A stretch of DNA of 44,934 nt from Rhodopseudomonas palustris (GTDB lineage: Bacteria; Pseudomonadota; Alphaproteobacteria; Rhizobiales; Xanthobacteraceae): NCBI RefSeq assembly GCF_003226555.1, contig NZ_QKQS01000009.1, positions 1 through 44,934 of the forward strand, in the 5' to 3' direction. The notes under the pieces were generated by a model. That model did not search any database. It was given only the letters and a program-made list of their open reading frames with translations, and was not told the origin of the DNA. The position numbers and the translations under genes were made by a program. Below are positions 1-9,232 of the stretch, in pieces (within the stretch, counting starts at the first letter, position 1; each line of letters begins with the position of its first letter).

Positions 1-3000
1 GGATATCGTTGCCGTCGCCGAGCAGGATCTGGCCCTGGATATTGGACCCGATCCAGATGTTGACGAAGTCGTCACCGGCGCCGAGATCGACCGTGCCGAC
101 GATCTTGCCGGTGTTGCCGAGCTTGTCGTTACCGTCGCCGAAGCTAACGTCGCCGGTGATGACGCCGGTGCTCTGATTGATCAGCTCGTCGGCGCCGGCA
201 CCGAGCAGGACGTCGCCGGTGATGATGGCGCGGTTGACGATCAGATCGTCACCCTCACCCATGTTCACCGCCGAACCGCCAGTGGCGGTGATCGAGCCGT
301 CGTTGCTCAGCGTGTCGTTGCCGCCGCCCATCGCGACGCCGCCGACGATCTGACCGGTGGCGCTGTTGAACAGCGTGTCGGCATAGGTGCCGATCAGGTT
401 GATCGCCTCGTTGCCCCGCAGGTCGAACGGCGCCGCATCCTCGGGGGAGACCCCTTCCGGACCGTGGCCGTCGCCCTTGATCAGGCCGTGGTTGGTGATG
501 GTCGTCACCCCCAGCGCGTTGGCGTTGCTGGAGTTGTCGACCTGGATCGCACGGCCGTAGCCGTAGATCTCGCCGCCGGCATTGTTGACGATGCTGCCGC
601 CACCGATCGCGATCGCTTCGGAGACGTTCGGCTCGCCGTCGTGATAGCCCTCGGCGCCGAGGCCGGAGATCTTGCCGGAGTTGATCAGGGTCAACAGGCC
701 GTCGACGTCGATCGCGTCACCGTCGGAGTCGGCGAGTTCCGCCGAGCGTCCCTCCATGACCCCGTAGTTGGTGACGTAGACCATCTCCGCTTCCGACCCG
801 TCGGTGTCCATGTTCACCGCCGAGCCGTTACGGCCGATCATGGTGCCGTAGTTGACGACCGTCATGTCCTGCTTGCCGGTCACCGCGTGGCGGGCGCCTT
901 CGAGCCAGCCGCCGGCGTAGTTGTTGACCGAGCTGCCGCGACCGCTGTCGAAATCGAGCAGATCGCCGCTGCCAGCCGCGCCGACGACCGACTGCATCGT
1001 GCCCCAGTTGTTGACGACGGTGTTGTCGTCGAGCCGGGTGACGTCGGTACCGGCGGTACCGACCTGCCGGATCACGCCGGTCGCGTAGTTGTTGATCACC
1101 ACATGGGCGCCGTCCTTGACCAGTTCCTTGAGGTCGAAGATGCGTCCGCTGCCCTCGATCAGACCGGCGTTGTTGAAGGTGATCACCGATTCCGGCCGCA
1201 CCTCCTGACGCGGGTTGAAGTTGCCGTGGACCACGCCGGCTTCGAGGTTGTTGAAGGTGAAGTTGCCGGTCGAGTTGGTCTTGGTGTCGAAGATCCGGCC
1301 GGTCGCTTCGAGCAGGCCCGCGTTGTCGACTACGACATCGCCGCCGCCCTGCCAGTAGATCGCATCGCCGGTGACCGACAGCGTGCCGCCGTTCGCGATG
1401 ACGAGGCGGTCGTCGTTGTCGACCGTCAGGCCCGAGGTCACGGCGGCGCCGCCCTCGACGGTGATGGCGTCGTAGCTTGCGCTACCGGCGACCGACCAGT
1501 TGCCGCCCGACACCAGCAGGTTCTCGACATTGAGGGTCGAGGGCAGTTCGCTGCTGCCGCCGCCGATCAGCTTGACGGTGTCGTTGCCGGCGCCGCCGTC
1601 GATCAGCGCCGGGGCGCCGTCTTCGGTGGAGACGATGATCAGGTCGTCGCCGTCGCCGCCGTCCGCGGTGTCGCCCTCGCCCACCGTGAGCTCGTCGTTG
1701 CCGTCGCCGGCTTCGAGCGTGTCGTAGCCGTCGCCGCCGACCAGGATGTCGTCGCCGGCGCCACCGCGCAGGGTGTCGTCGCCGTCGCCGCCGACCAGGA
1801 TGTCGTCGCCGGCCTCACCGTCGAGTTCGTCGTCGCCCTCGCCGCCGTCGAGCTGGTCGTCACCGGCGCCGCCGAGCAGCACGTCGTCGCCCTCGCCGCC
1901 GTCGAGCCGGTCGTCGCCGCCGAGGCCGACGAGAAGATCGTCGCCGCCGAGGCCGGTGAGCTCGTCGTCACCCAGCGCACCGGTGAGTTCGTTGTCGTCG
2001 TCGTCGCCGACCAGAACCACCGACCCGACATCAAGGACGGTATCCTCGCGGTAGTCGAGGTTCTGGATGCGCTCGTCATGCGCCCGGTCGGTGTCCGCCA
2101 CGTCGTAGGGCGTGTCGGAGTATTTCGCCGCGAGATATTCGGCGAAGGCGTCCTGTTCGGTGCCCTCGGCGGCGAAGTTGGCGACCTGGCCGGCGTCCGG
2201 CACCAGGTCGGGCGCCAGGTTGACGATGTTGGCGAAGGTCGGATCGGCCGCGATGAAGCTGGCGAACGGATAGCCGTCGCCGCCGGTGAGCAGGAAGCTC
2301 AGTGTGACCACGCGGATCGCCATGTTCGGATCGACCACCAGCTCGCCGTTGGCGACCAGCGCCAACACCGGGTTGCCGTTCTCGTCGATCAGCGCCGCCG
2401 ACTGGACGCGATTGCCGGCCGGGTTGTCGATGTCGAACGAGTAGGAGATGCCGCCGAGCTGAGCGAACTGGCCCGGGGTGGCGGTCGCGGTGGAGGCCTT
2501 CACCGCGTGCTCCAGCACTTCGAGGAGCTGCGACGCGGTGACCGTGACCAGCGACAGCGCGTTGTTGAAGCGCAGCGAGTTGGCGATGTCGAGCTGCGAG
2601 ATGTCGCCTTCCTGCTTGCCGACGCCGGGGTTGGCCGCCGGCGGGTTCTCCACCGCGGTGTCACCGACCGCATAGACGTTGCCGATCGAGTCGCGGACGC
2701 CGCCGCCGTTCTTGATCGACACCAGCACGGTGCCGTCGACCTTCTGCGCGTACCAGAGGTTGGCGTCCGCCGTGAGGTTGCCGAGGTTGGTTTCTTCGGT
2801 GCGCACCTCGCCGCGGCGGCCTTCCAGATACACGCTGGTGCTGCCGAACAGGTTGCCGTCCTGGGCGTCGATCACGTCGCCGACCGCCTGCGCGATGTCG
2901 TCGACCAGATCGCCCCTGCCGCCTTCCGCGAACGGATTGGCGTCGTCGGCATCGACGTCGCCGTCATTGTCGACGTCGATGGTGGTGTTGCCCTGATACA

Positions 3001-6000
3001 GCGAGTCGACCACCTCGTCGGTGGAGGCGTAGGCGCCGTTGACGGCCTTGTTCTCGGTGTAGATCACGTTGCCTTCGGCGTCGAAATCGACCACCAGCCG
3101 GCCGACATAGGAGTATTCGCCGGAGGTGTTGACGATCAGCGTGGTGTTGCCGTCGGCGTTGGTGGTGACGATCGGGTAGGTGCCGCCGGCGGTGTCGCCC
3201 GACGCCAGCACGTCGGTGTCGTCGGCGAGCAGCGTGTGCGAGCCGCCGGCGATGATGACGTCGACGCCGTGCAGCAGCGGGGCCAGTTCCTGTTCGAACG
3301 AGAGCTGCTGCAGATGGCTGACCAGGATGATCTTGTTGATGCCCTGGGCCAGCAGTTCGTCGATGGTCGGCTGCAGGATGGCCGCGAGCGCCGCCATGTC
3401 GTTGACGTCGTCACCGATCACGTCGATGCCGCCGGTCGAAGAGATGCTCTCGACGATCTGAGTAGTGGCGCCGACCACGCCGATCCGCTCGCCGCCTTCC
3501 TCGATGATGGTGGCGGGCGCGATCTTCTTGCCGATGCCGGCCGCCGGCGGGAAGCCGGTGTAGTTGGCCGCGTCCTGGATCGTGCTGGTGTAGAGCCCGG
3601 ACAGGTTGGAGTCGCCGGAGAACTCCAGGTTGGCCGAGAGGTAGGGGAACTGGGCGCCGGGGAAGCTCGCGGTCTGCCGGATGATCGCCGCGAACGGGTT
3701 GGTGCCGGCATCGAACTCGTGGTTGCCGATCGCCGACGCCTGAACGCCGATGATGTTCAGCATCGAGATGTCGGCGGTGCCGAAGCCGGGAGAGATGTTC
3801 AGCGTGCCCGGAGCGAGATTGTAGTAGGTCTCCAGCGCGGTCTCGTAGACTTCCTTGAGCGAGGCGTCGCTGCCGGCGTTGAAGAACGGGCTCGGGATGA
3901 AGTTGTCACCCGACGACAGCGTGATCGAGTTGGCGTAGGTCTCCTCGAGATAGTCGACGATCGCGGCGAAATTGCCGGCGCGGTCGACCGCGTTGAGGCC
4001 GGCCTCGAAGTCCGAGGCGTGCAGGATCTGCAGCGTGTAGGCGGCCGCCGGCTCGTCGTCGCCGAGGTTGAGGCCGACGATCACCGGATCATGGTCGGAC
4101 ACCCGCACGGCTTCGTCGCCGTCGAAGATCGAGGTGTCGCGGCCGTAGTCGGTGTTGTAGTCGAGCGCATCGGCCTCGTCGGCGTTGATGTGCCAGGTGG
4201 TGACGCCGGAAACCTGAGAGCCGAGGCTGCCGTTGGCAAAGGCGTAGTCGAGCGTGCCGGTCTGGCCGTCGAACACGTAGGAGTAGGCGCCGTCCTCGCG
4301 GTTCTGCAGGTTCTCGTAGCCGGCGCCCTCGATGATCGCCGTGGACTGCTCCTTGGCGTAGCCGTTGAAATCGCCGAGCAGCATCACGTCCGGATCGCCA
4401 GAGCCGGTCGGATCGCTCGCAGCCCAGGCGGTCAGTGCGGTGGCGGCCAGCTCGCGCTGGTTCTGCCAGTTGCCTTGACCGTCGCCCTGGTCGGCATCGG
4501 CACCCGAGCCGGTGCCGCTCTTCGATTTGAGATGGTTGGCGATCGCGGTGAAGGTCTCGCCGGTGGCGACTTCTTCGAACGTCACCGCCAGCGCGTTGCG
4601 GCTGGTGTTCTCGCCGTCGAACACGGCGCCGACCGTGCTCTGGCTGAGCAGGCCTGAAACGCCGAGGCCGGGAAGGTCGGCGTCGTTGAGGATCTCGACC
4701 GTGGTGCCGTCGGCGATCTTGACCGCCGTGGTGTTGTAGATGAAGCCGACCGCGATGGCGTCGCCGCCGACAAAGCGCTGGCCGGGATCGACCCAGGCAT
4801 AGGCGCCGGCGCCGACCGCGGCGTTCAGCTGCTCCACCAGATGCTCGATCGCGTTACCGGAAGACCCAGCCAGGAAATCGTTCTCCAGTTCGGTCAGCGC
4901 CAGCACGTCGACGTCCATGTCGAGAATGGTTTCGACCAGCTTGGCGGTCTGGCGCGCCAGTTCGGTGGCGTTATCGGCCCCGCGGGGGTCGGCGCCGATG
5001 GCGGTGGTGGCGGAGCCGACATCCAGCGTCGTGAAGTAGTTCAGCACGTTGAAGCTCGCCACCTTGAGGCGGCCGCCGACGTCGGCCGGTTCCTCGGTCC
5101 GCGCCGGCGCGGTGTCGTCGAAGCTGTTGGTGCCGTCCTCGGCGGAGCGGATCCGCCAGGTCGCGCCCGAGGCGGAATTGCCGGCCCACTGATAGTCGAG
5201 CACGCCGGTCAGCCCGGTGACGGTGTCGCCCATCCGCGGCGCAGTCTCGGTGTTGTAGACCGGGCCGAAGCCGTCGAGATTGCTGATCGGCTCGTTCTGG
5301 GTGTTGAGACCGTCGTCATAGGTGATGGTGCGGGCGCCGAGTTCGGCCAGATAGGCCTGATACGCCGCGGCGTCCGGCGCGTTCTCCTGGGTGAACTGCT
5401 CCGGACGGTCGCCGGCCACCAGCTTGATCTCGTTGAAGCGATCGAGGTTGTACTGCTCGGTGATGGTCAGGGTTTCCGGGATCGTGACCAGCATGCCTTC
5501 GTAGGCTTCGAGATCGGGCTGGTAGTCGCCGTCCTGGCTCAGCGTGGTTCCCGCCGACGGCAGATCGATCTGCACCGCCATGGTGTTGATGTCGGCCACC
5601 GCGCCGGCTTCGACGATCGAGATGCTGCTCGCGGTCAGCTCGGTCAGGCCGAAATATTCGCTGATGGAGCCGGTCACCCGCACCTTGTCGCCGATCTGGA
5701 CGTCGGTGGAGCCGCCGTAGACGAAGATCGCTTCCGAGGTCAGCACGTTGCCGTCCGAATCGGTGATCTCTTCCTGCACGTAGAAGCCGTTCAGGTTTCG
5801 GCCGGTGTCGCTGTCGCCGTTCTGGAAGTCGCCGACCACGATCGCTTCCACCGTCACGGTCTGGCCGACCATCGTGCTGCTGGCACCGGTGCCCTGAATG
5901 GCGCTGATCTTGGTGATCGAGGCGTCGTCGTTGACGATGGTGCCGGTGGCCTGCGACGAGGCTCCGATGGTGGTGGTGACCGGCTGGGAATTGGAGACGG

Positions 6001-6940
6001 TGTCGAGCGTCAGCGTAAAGCTCTCGTCCGGCTCGTTGGTGGCGTCACCCGCGACCGTGACGGTGACCGTGGCAGTGGCCTGTCCTTCGGCGATCGTGCC
6101 GGAGAAGCCCACCGGCGTCCCGCCGACATAATCCGCCGCATCGGTCTGCGACGAGGCGAAGGTGCCCGAGAACGACACGTCGCCGACGGTGCCCCCGCTG
6201 CGCTCCACCGTAAAGGTGTAGACCGTGGGGCCGGCATCGCCTTCGTCTTGGGAGATCGAGGTCGAGCCCGGCACGAAGCCGACGGTCTGCCCCTCGACCG
6301 GCGTGTCCGGCTCGCTGGTCACCTTGATGTCGTCGATACCGACCCACTCGTCGTTGCCGCCGGCGTTGGTGGTCATAATACGGACCTGCAGGTCACTGTG
6401 ACCGTTGACCTCGGCGGGAAGCAGCAGATCGAACGGCGTCACCTGGGTCGCGCTGCCCTGGGTAGTCACGTCCGCAGCATAGCCGCCGGACACGTTGGTC
6501 CAAGTGCCGGAGGATCCGAAGCGATACTGCACGTTGATCTGCTGGGCGGCATTGTCGGTGCTGGCGTCGAGGTCGCGGACATTGAACGAAACCCGGACGT
6601 CCTCCCGGCCGGAGGCGTCGAGATACAGCACCAGACTCGGCGCGTCGGCGGTGCCCGAGCCGTTCAGCGCTATGGTCGGGTTGGTCAGCGCGAACTCGGC
6701 GACGCCGCCATTGGTCAGGGAGTTGGGAGCGGTCTGGTTGGCGATGACGTCGACGGCACCGAGGGCGGCGCCGGTCAGGGTGCGGGGATCGACCCCGGTC
6801 GGCGAGCTCGAATTGATGTCTCCGAGATAGCCCTGGATCGACGCTACGCCCGACCAATTGTCATCGGAGGTGATCAGGTTGGCGTTGGTCCAATCCTGCA
6901 GGAGGTCGCCATTCGCCAGGACATGATAGGTCGTCGACAT
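1..6940 (-). CDS. Giant RTX extracellular nuclease / 5'-nucleotidase, C-terminus cut by window edge
   Basis: The minus frame is open from ATG 6940 to base 1 (about 2313 residues); the end lies outside. The ATG follows TTGGAGTGG and encodes no signal peptide, as expected for type I secretion. Approximate domains: a lectin-like N-terminus (1-210), Calx-beta (220-315, with NEPDESF), an OB-like domain (335-440), an ExeM/NucH-type endonuclease/exonuclease/phosphatase domain (620-955, with LKVASFNVLNYF, LLGDFNGY and SDHDPV), a 5'-nucleotidase metallophosphatase (968-1240, with GNHEFDAG and GGSHTLL), its C-terminal domain (1375-1565), RTX nonapeptides (1650-1770), then a beta-helix of repeating NYGTM/NHGLI-type turns (1800 to the edge). 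The family degrades extracellular DNA and releases phosphate and nucleosides. The usual DxH metal motif reads SDFEAG, so His is replaced by Glu. The divergent ABC/HlyD pair is its likely exporter. Family assignment is firm; substrate is inferred. Confidence 0.9.
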   Translation of the reverse strand, partial: MSTTYHVLANGDLLQDWTNANLITSDDNWSGVASIQGYLGDINSSSPTGVDPRTLTGAALGAVDVIANQTAPNSLTNGGVAEFALTNPTIALNGSGTADAPSLVLYLDASGREDVRVSFNVRDLDASTDNAAQQINVQYRFGSSGTWTNVSGGYAADVTTQGSATQVTPFDLLLPAEVNGHSDLQVRIMTTNAGGNDEWVGIDDIKVTSEPDTPVEGQTVGFVPGSTSISQDEGDAGPTVYTFTVERSGGTVGDVSFSGTFASSQTDAADYVGGTPVGFSGTIAEGQATATVTVTVAGDATNEPDESFTLTLDTVSNSQPVTTTIGASSQATGTIVNDDASITKISAIQGTGASSTMVGQTVTVEAIVVGDFQNGDSDTGRNLNGFYVQEEITDSDGNVLTSEAIFVYGGSTDVQIGDKVRVTGSISEYFGLTELTASSISIVEAGAVADINTMAVQIDLPSAGTTLSQDGDYQPDLEAYEGMLVTIPETLTITEQYNLDRFNEIKLVAGDRPEQFTQENAPDAAAYQAYLAELGARTITYDDGLNTQNEPISNLDGFGPVYNTETAPRMGDTVTGLTGVLDYQWAGNSASGATWRIRSAEDGTNSFDDTAPARTEEPADVGGRLKVASFNVLNYFTTLDVGSATTAIGADPRGADNATELARQTAKLVETILDMDVDVLALTELENDFLAGSSGNAIEHLVEQLNAAVGAGAYAWVDPGQRFVGGDAIAVGFIYNTTAVKIADGTTVEILNDADLPGLGVSGLLSQSTVGAVFDGENTSRNALAVTFEEVATGETFTAIANHLKSKSGTGSGADADQGDGQGNWQNQRELAATALTAWAASDPTGSGDPDVMLLGDFNGYAKEQSTAIIEGAGYENLQNREDGAYSYVFDGQTGTLDYAFANGSLGSQVSGVTTWHINADEADALDYNTDYGRDTSIFDGDEAVRVSDHDPVIVGLNLGDDEPAAAYTLQILHASDFEAGLNAVDRAGNFAAIVDYLEETYANSITLSSGDNFIPSPFFNAGSDASLKEVYETALETYYNLAPGTLNISPGFGTADISMLNIIGVQASAIGNHEFDAGTNPFAAIIRQTASFPGAQFPYLSANLEFSGDSNLSGLYTSTIQDAANYTGFPPAAGIGKKIAPATIIEEGGERIGVVGATTQIVESISSTGGIDVIGDDVNDMAALAAILQPTIDELLAQGINKIILVSHLQQLSFEQELAPLLHGVDVIIAGGSHTLLADDTDVLASGDTAGGTYPIVTTNADGNTTLIVNTSGEYSYVGRLVVDFDAEGNVIYTENKAVNGAYASTDEVVDSLYQGNTTIDVDNDGDVDADDANPFAEGGRGDLVDDIAQAVGDVIDAQDGNLFGSTSVYLEGRRGEVRTEETNLGNLTADANLWYAQKVDGTVLVSIKNGGGVRDSIGNVYAVGDTAVENPPAANPGVGKQEGDISQLDIANSLRFNNALSLVTVTASQLLEVLEHAVKASTATATPGQFAQLGGISYSFDIDNPAGNRVQSAALIDENGNPVLALVANGELVVDPNMAIRVVTLSFLLTGGDGYPFASFIAADPTFANIVNLAPDLVPDAGQVANFAAEGTEQDAFAEYLAAKYSDTPYDVADTDRAHDERIQNLDYREDTVLDVGSVVLVGDDDDNELTGALGDDELTGLGGDDLLVGLGGDDRLDGGEGDDVLLGGAGDDQLDGGEGDDELDGEAGDDILVGGDGDDTLRGGAGDDILVGGDGYDTLEAGDGNDELTVGEGDTADGGDGDDLIIVSTEDGAPALIDGGAGNDTVKLIGGGSSELPSTLNVENLLVSGGNWSVAGSASYDAITVEGGAAVTSGLTVDNDDRLVIANGGTLSVTGDAIYWQGGGDVVVDNAGLLEATGRIFDTKTNSTGNFTFNNLEAGVVHGNFNPRQEVRPESVITFNNAGLIEGSGRIFDLKELVKDGAHVVINNYATGVIRQVGTAGTDVTRLDDNTVVNNWGTMQSVVGAAGSGDLLDFDSGRGSSVNNYAGGWLEGARHAVTGKQDMTVVNYGTMIGRNGSAVNMDTDGSEAEMVYVTNYGVMEGRSAELADSDGDAIDVDGLLTLINSGKISGLGAEGYHDGEPNVSEAIAIGGGSIVNNAGGEIYGYGRAIQVDNSSNANALGVTTITNHGLIKGDGHGPEGVSPEDAAPFDLRGNEAINLIGTYADTLFNSATGQIVGGVAMGGGNDTLSNDGSITATGGSAVNMGEGDDLIVNRAIITGDVLLGAGADELINQSTGVITGDVSFGDGNDKLGNTGKIVGTVDLGAGDDFVNIWIGSNIQGQILLGDGNDI
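1640..2010 (-). repeat. RTX calcium-binding nonapeptide block
   Basis: About eleven consecutive GGxGxDxLx-type nonapeptides inside the giant protein, for example GDDLLVGLG, GDDRLDGGE and GDDVLLGGA. The plus strand shows this as a 27-bp periodicity of gtcgtcgcc-like units. Such repeats bind calcium and fold into a parallel beta-roll after export. Weaker GDGNDxL-type units recur in the beta-helix part between positions 1 and 330. Confidence 0.9.
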
Positions 6941-7407
6941 CGATTGCCACTCCAATGATAGGGGGATGGACGTCGAGCACCGTCGTCGCGCATGGCGCGA
7001 CGGGCCCGAACGGCCGTGGTTAACGAGATGTTAATGTCCGCATCTAGAACGTGAACGCTAACAATTGGGTGACTGGATCTTAACGTTGAAATGAAACGTC
7101 GGGACGGACAGCCGCATCCCGGGGGCGCGGAACGGACGATGAGACGCGGCGCCAGTGGAGCGCCGCCTCCCGGCGTCGCGCATGATATTCATATGATATA
7201 AGCGGTTGGCTATGTTAAGTCGCGAGCAGTTCTCACTCGCGCTGGTCACCCCGGGCGGCCCGCGCGGCGCCGGGCGCGGCCGGCGGCACGGCGGCGTTTG
7301 GTCGCAGGCCCGGGGTGGACAATCCGCTTGCACGGGTCCGGCGCGGCGCCGGGCGCTGTCATGTGACTGACGCCTATCGTCGATAACAAACCCGCGCGGC
7401 TCTGATC
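6941..7407. other. Divergent intergenic region between RTX gene and its exporter
   Basis: 467 bases with no convincing gene. It separates the leftward RTX gene from the rightward ABC transporter and should hold both promoters. The half next to the RTX gene is AT-rich (7020-7110) and carries a CtrA-type box. I could not place a clear -35/-10 pair on either strand. Confidence 0.6.
7020..7034. promoter_or_regulatory. Perfect CtrA-type box
   Basis: TTAACGAGATGTTAA matches the TTAA-N7-TTAA full site bound by the alphaproteobacterial cell-cycle regulator CtrA. It lies 80 bases upstream of the RTX start codon. Eight fixed A/T positions are rare by chance in such GC-rich DNA. Binding and its sign (activation or repression) are inferred. 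Confidence 0.5.
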
Positions 7408-9222
7408 ATGGCGATCCGCCGCTTGTTTCGATTGGATATCATGACCGTCCCGACGCCGTCCCAACAGGCTGCGCCAAAGCCGCGCGATCTACCGACCGTC
7501 GCAATCGCCTCGTGCCGCAATGCTTTCATCGCGGTCGGACTGTTCTCGGCCGTGATCAACCTGCTGATGCTGGCCGGCCCGATCTACATGTTACAGGTGT
7601 ATGATCGCGTCATCCCATCACGGAGCATCCCGACGCTGGTCGCCTTGTCGATCGCGGTCGCGGCTTCCTATGCGCTGCAGGGTTTGTTCGATTCCTTGAG
7701 GCAGCGCATTCTGACCCGGATCGGTGCGGCTCTGCATATCGCACTGTGGCAGCCGGTCGTCGCCACTATTCTGCGCGGGCCGCTGCGCGGCGGTGCGGGC
7801 AATCGCGGCTCGCAACTGTCGCACGATCTCGACTCCATCCGGTCGTTTCTGTCCGGGCTCGGTCCGACCACGCTGTTCGATCTTCCGTGGATGCCGCTGT
7901 ATCTCGCCGGTTGCTTCCTGCTGCACCCGTATCTCGGCTGGACGCTGGTCGCCGGTGCGGTGCTGTTGTTCGGAATTGCGCTGATTACCGAACTGCTCAC
8001 CCGGGAGCCGACGCGCGAGGCGTCTCGCAGCGGCGCGGCGCGCGGCGTTCAGCTCGAAGCCGGGCGGCGGAATGCGGAAATCGTCGCCGCGCTCGGGATG
8101 GAGCGGCGCCTGATCGAGCGGATCGGCGCCGCCAACGACGAACATATCGCCGCGCAACAGCGCAATGCCGATATCGCAGCATCGCTCGGTGCACTGTCGA
8201 AGACGCTGCGCTTCATGCTGCAATCCGCGCTGCTCGGTCTCGGCGCATATCTCGTGATCGAAGGCGAGGCCAGCAGCGGCGTCATGATCGCGGCCTCGAT
8301 CATGGGCAGCCGCGCGCTCGCCCCGGTCGAACTGGCGATCTCGATCTGGAGGCCGTTCCTCGGGGCACGGCAGGCATGGCAGCGGCTGCGGAGCGCGCTC
8401 GGCAGCGGCGATGCTCCCGCCTCTGCGGTGGCGCCGGAACCCGCGACACAGCGGCTGACGGTCGAGCAGGTCTTCGTCGCCGCACCCGGCAGCGGAACGC
8501 CGATCGTGCAGAACGCCACCTTCAAGTTGGAAGCCGGCCAAGCGCTCGGCGTGATCGGACCGTCCGCCGCGGGCAAGTCGACTCTGGCGCGGGCGCTGGT
8601 CGGGATCTGGCCGGTCGGTCGCGGCGAGCTCCGGCTCGACGGTGCGACGCTCGATCAATGGCCGGCGGAGATCCGTGGCGGCATGATCGGCTATCTGCCG
8701 CAGGACGTCGAGCTGTTCGACGGCACGGTGGCGGAGAACATCGCCCGGTTCGATCCGGAGATCGACGATCAGGCGGTGATCGCCGCCGCCAAGGCCGCGG
8801 GTGCCTACGACATGATTCTCAAATTGCCGAAGGGGTTCGAGATGAGGGTCGGCGAAGCCGGCGCAACGCTCTCCGGCGGGCAGCGCCAGCGGATCGCGCT
8901 GGCACGCGCGCTGTACAAGGATCCGTTCATGATCGTGCTCGACGAGCCGAATGCCAGCCTCGACGCCGAGGGTGACGCCGCACTGACCGAAGCGATCCGG
9001 CGCGTTCGCGCCCGCGGCGGCATCGCGATCATCGTCGCGCATCGGCCGGCGGCGCTGGCCGCCGTCGACCTCGTGCTCACCCTCGCCAACGGGCAGGTGC
9101 AGGCGTTCGGGCCGAAGGACGAGGTGCTGCGCAAGACTTTGGCCGGCCATCCGGTGCCCGGCACCGTTCCGCTGCAGGCCGTGCCCGACGCCCGCATGAC
9201 GCCGGCGGCGGCCGTGAGCTGA
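7408..9222 (+). CDS. Type I secretion ABC transporter, PrtD/HlyB family
   Basis: A 604-residue fused permease/ATPase of the PrtD type, which lacks an N-terminal peptidase domain and exports RTX proteins directly to the outside together with an HlyD adaptor and an outer-membrane channel. The membrane domain fills about residues 30-320. The ATPase domain shows Walker A GPSAAGKST (about 385), signature LSGGQRQ (about 488), Walker B MIVLDEPN (about 508-515) and the H-loop in IIVAHR (about 541). The start is uncertain: ATG 7408 has no clear ribosome site, and ATG 7441 (MTVPTPSQQ) is equally possible. The adaptor gene follows after 10 bases. The divergent RTX protein is the obvious cargo; no type I outer-membrane gene is adjacent. 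Confidence 0.92.
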   Translation: MAIRRLFRLDIMTVPTPSQQAAPKPRDLPTVAIASCRNAFIAVGLFSAVINLLMLAGPIYMLQVYDRVIPSRSIPTLVALSIAVAASYALQGLFDSLRQRILTRIGAALHIALWQPVVATILRGPLRGGAGNRGSQLSHDLDSIRSFLSGLGPTTLFDLPWMPLYLAGCFLLHPYLGWTLVAGAVLLFGIALITELLTREPTREASRSGAARGVQLEAGRRNAEIVAALGMERRLIERIGAANDEHIAAQQRNADIAASLGALSKTLRFMLQSALLGLGAYLVIEGEASSGVMIAASIMGSRALAPVELAISIWRPFLGARQAWQRLRSALGSGDAPASAVAPEPATQRLTVEQVFVAAPGSGTPIVQNATFKLEAGQALGVIGPSAAGKSTLARALVGIWPVGRGELRLDGATLDQWPAEIRGGMIGYLPQDVELFDGTVAENIARFDPEIDDQAVIAAAKAAGAYDMILKLPKGFEMRVGEAGATLSGGQRQRIALARALYKDPFMIVLDEPNASLDAEGDAALTEAIRRVRARGGIAIIVAHRPAALAAVDLVLTLANGQVQAFGPKDEVLRKTLAGHPVPGTVPLQAVPDARMTPAAAVS

Positions 9223-9232
9223 GGATCCGCGC

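Noticed and set aside
464-4657. 1397-residue plus-strand open frame
   Set aside because: Val/Asp/Gly-monotonous composition and exactly antisense to the RTX nuclease, whose minus-strand frame has clear domains. High GC at third positions keeps the opposite strand open.
4841-6958. 705-residue plus-strand frame
   Set aside because: Antisense to the N-terminal part of the RTX protein; Gly/Arg/Asp/Val-rich with no natural motifs.
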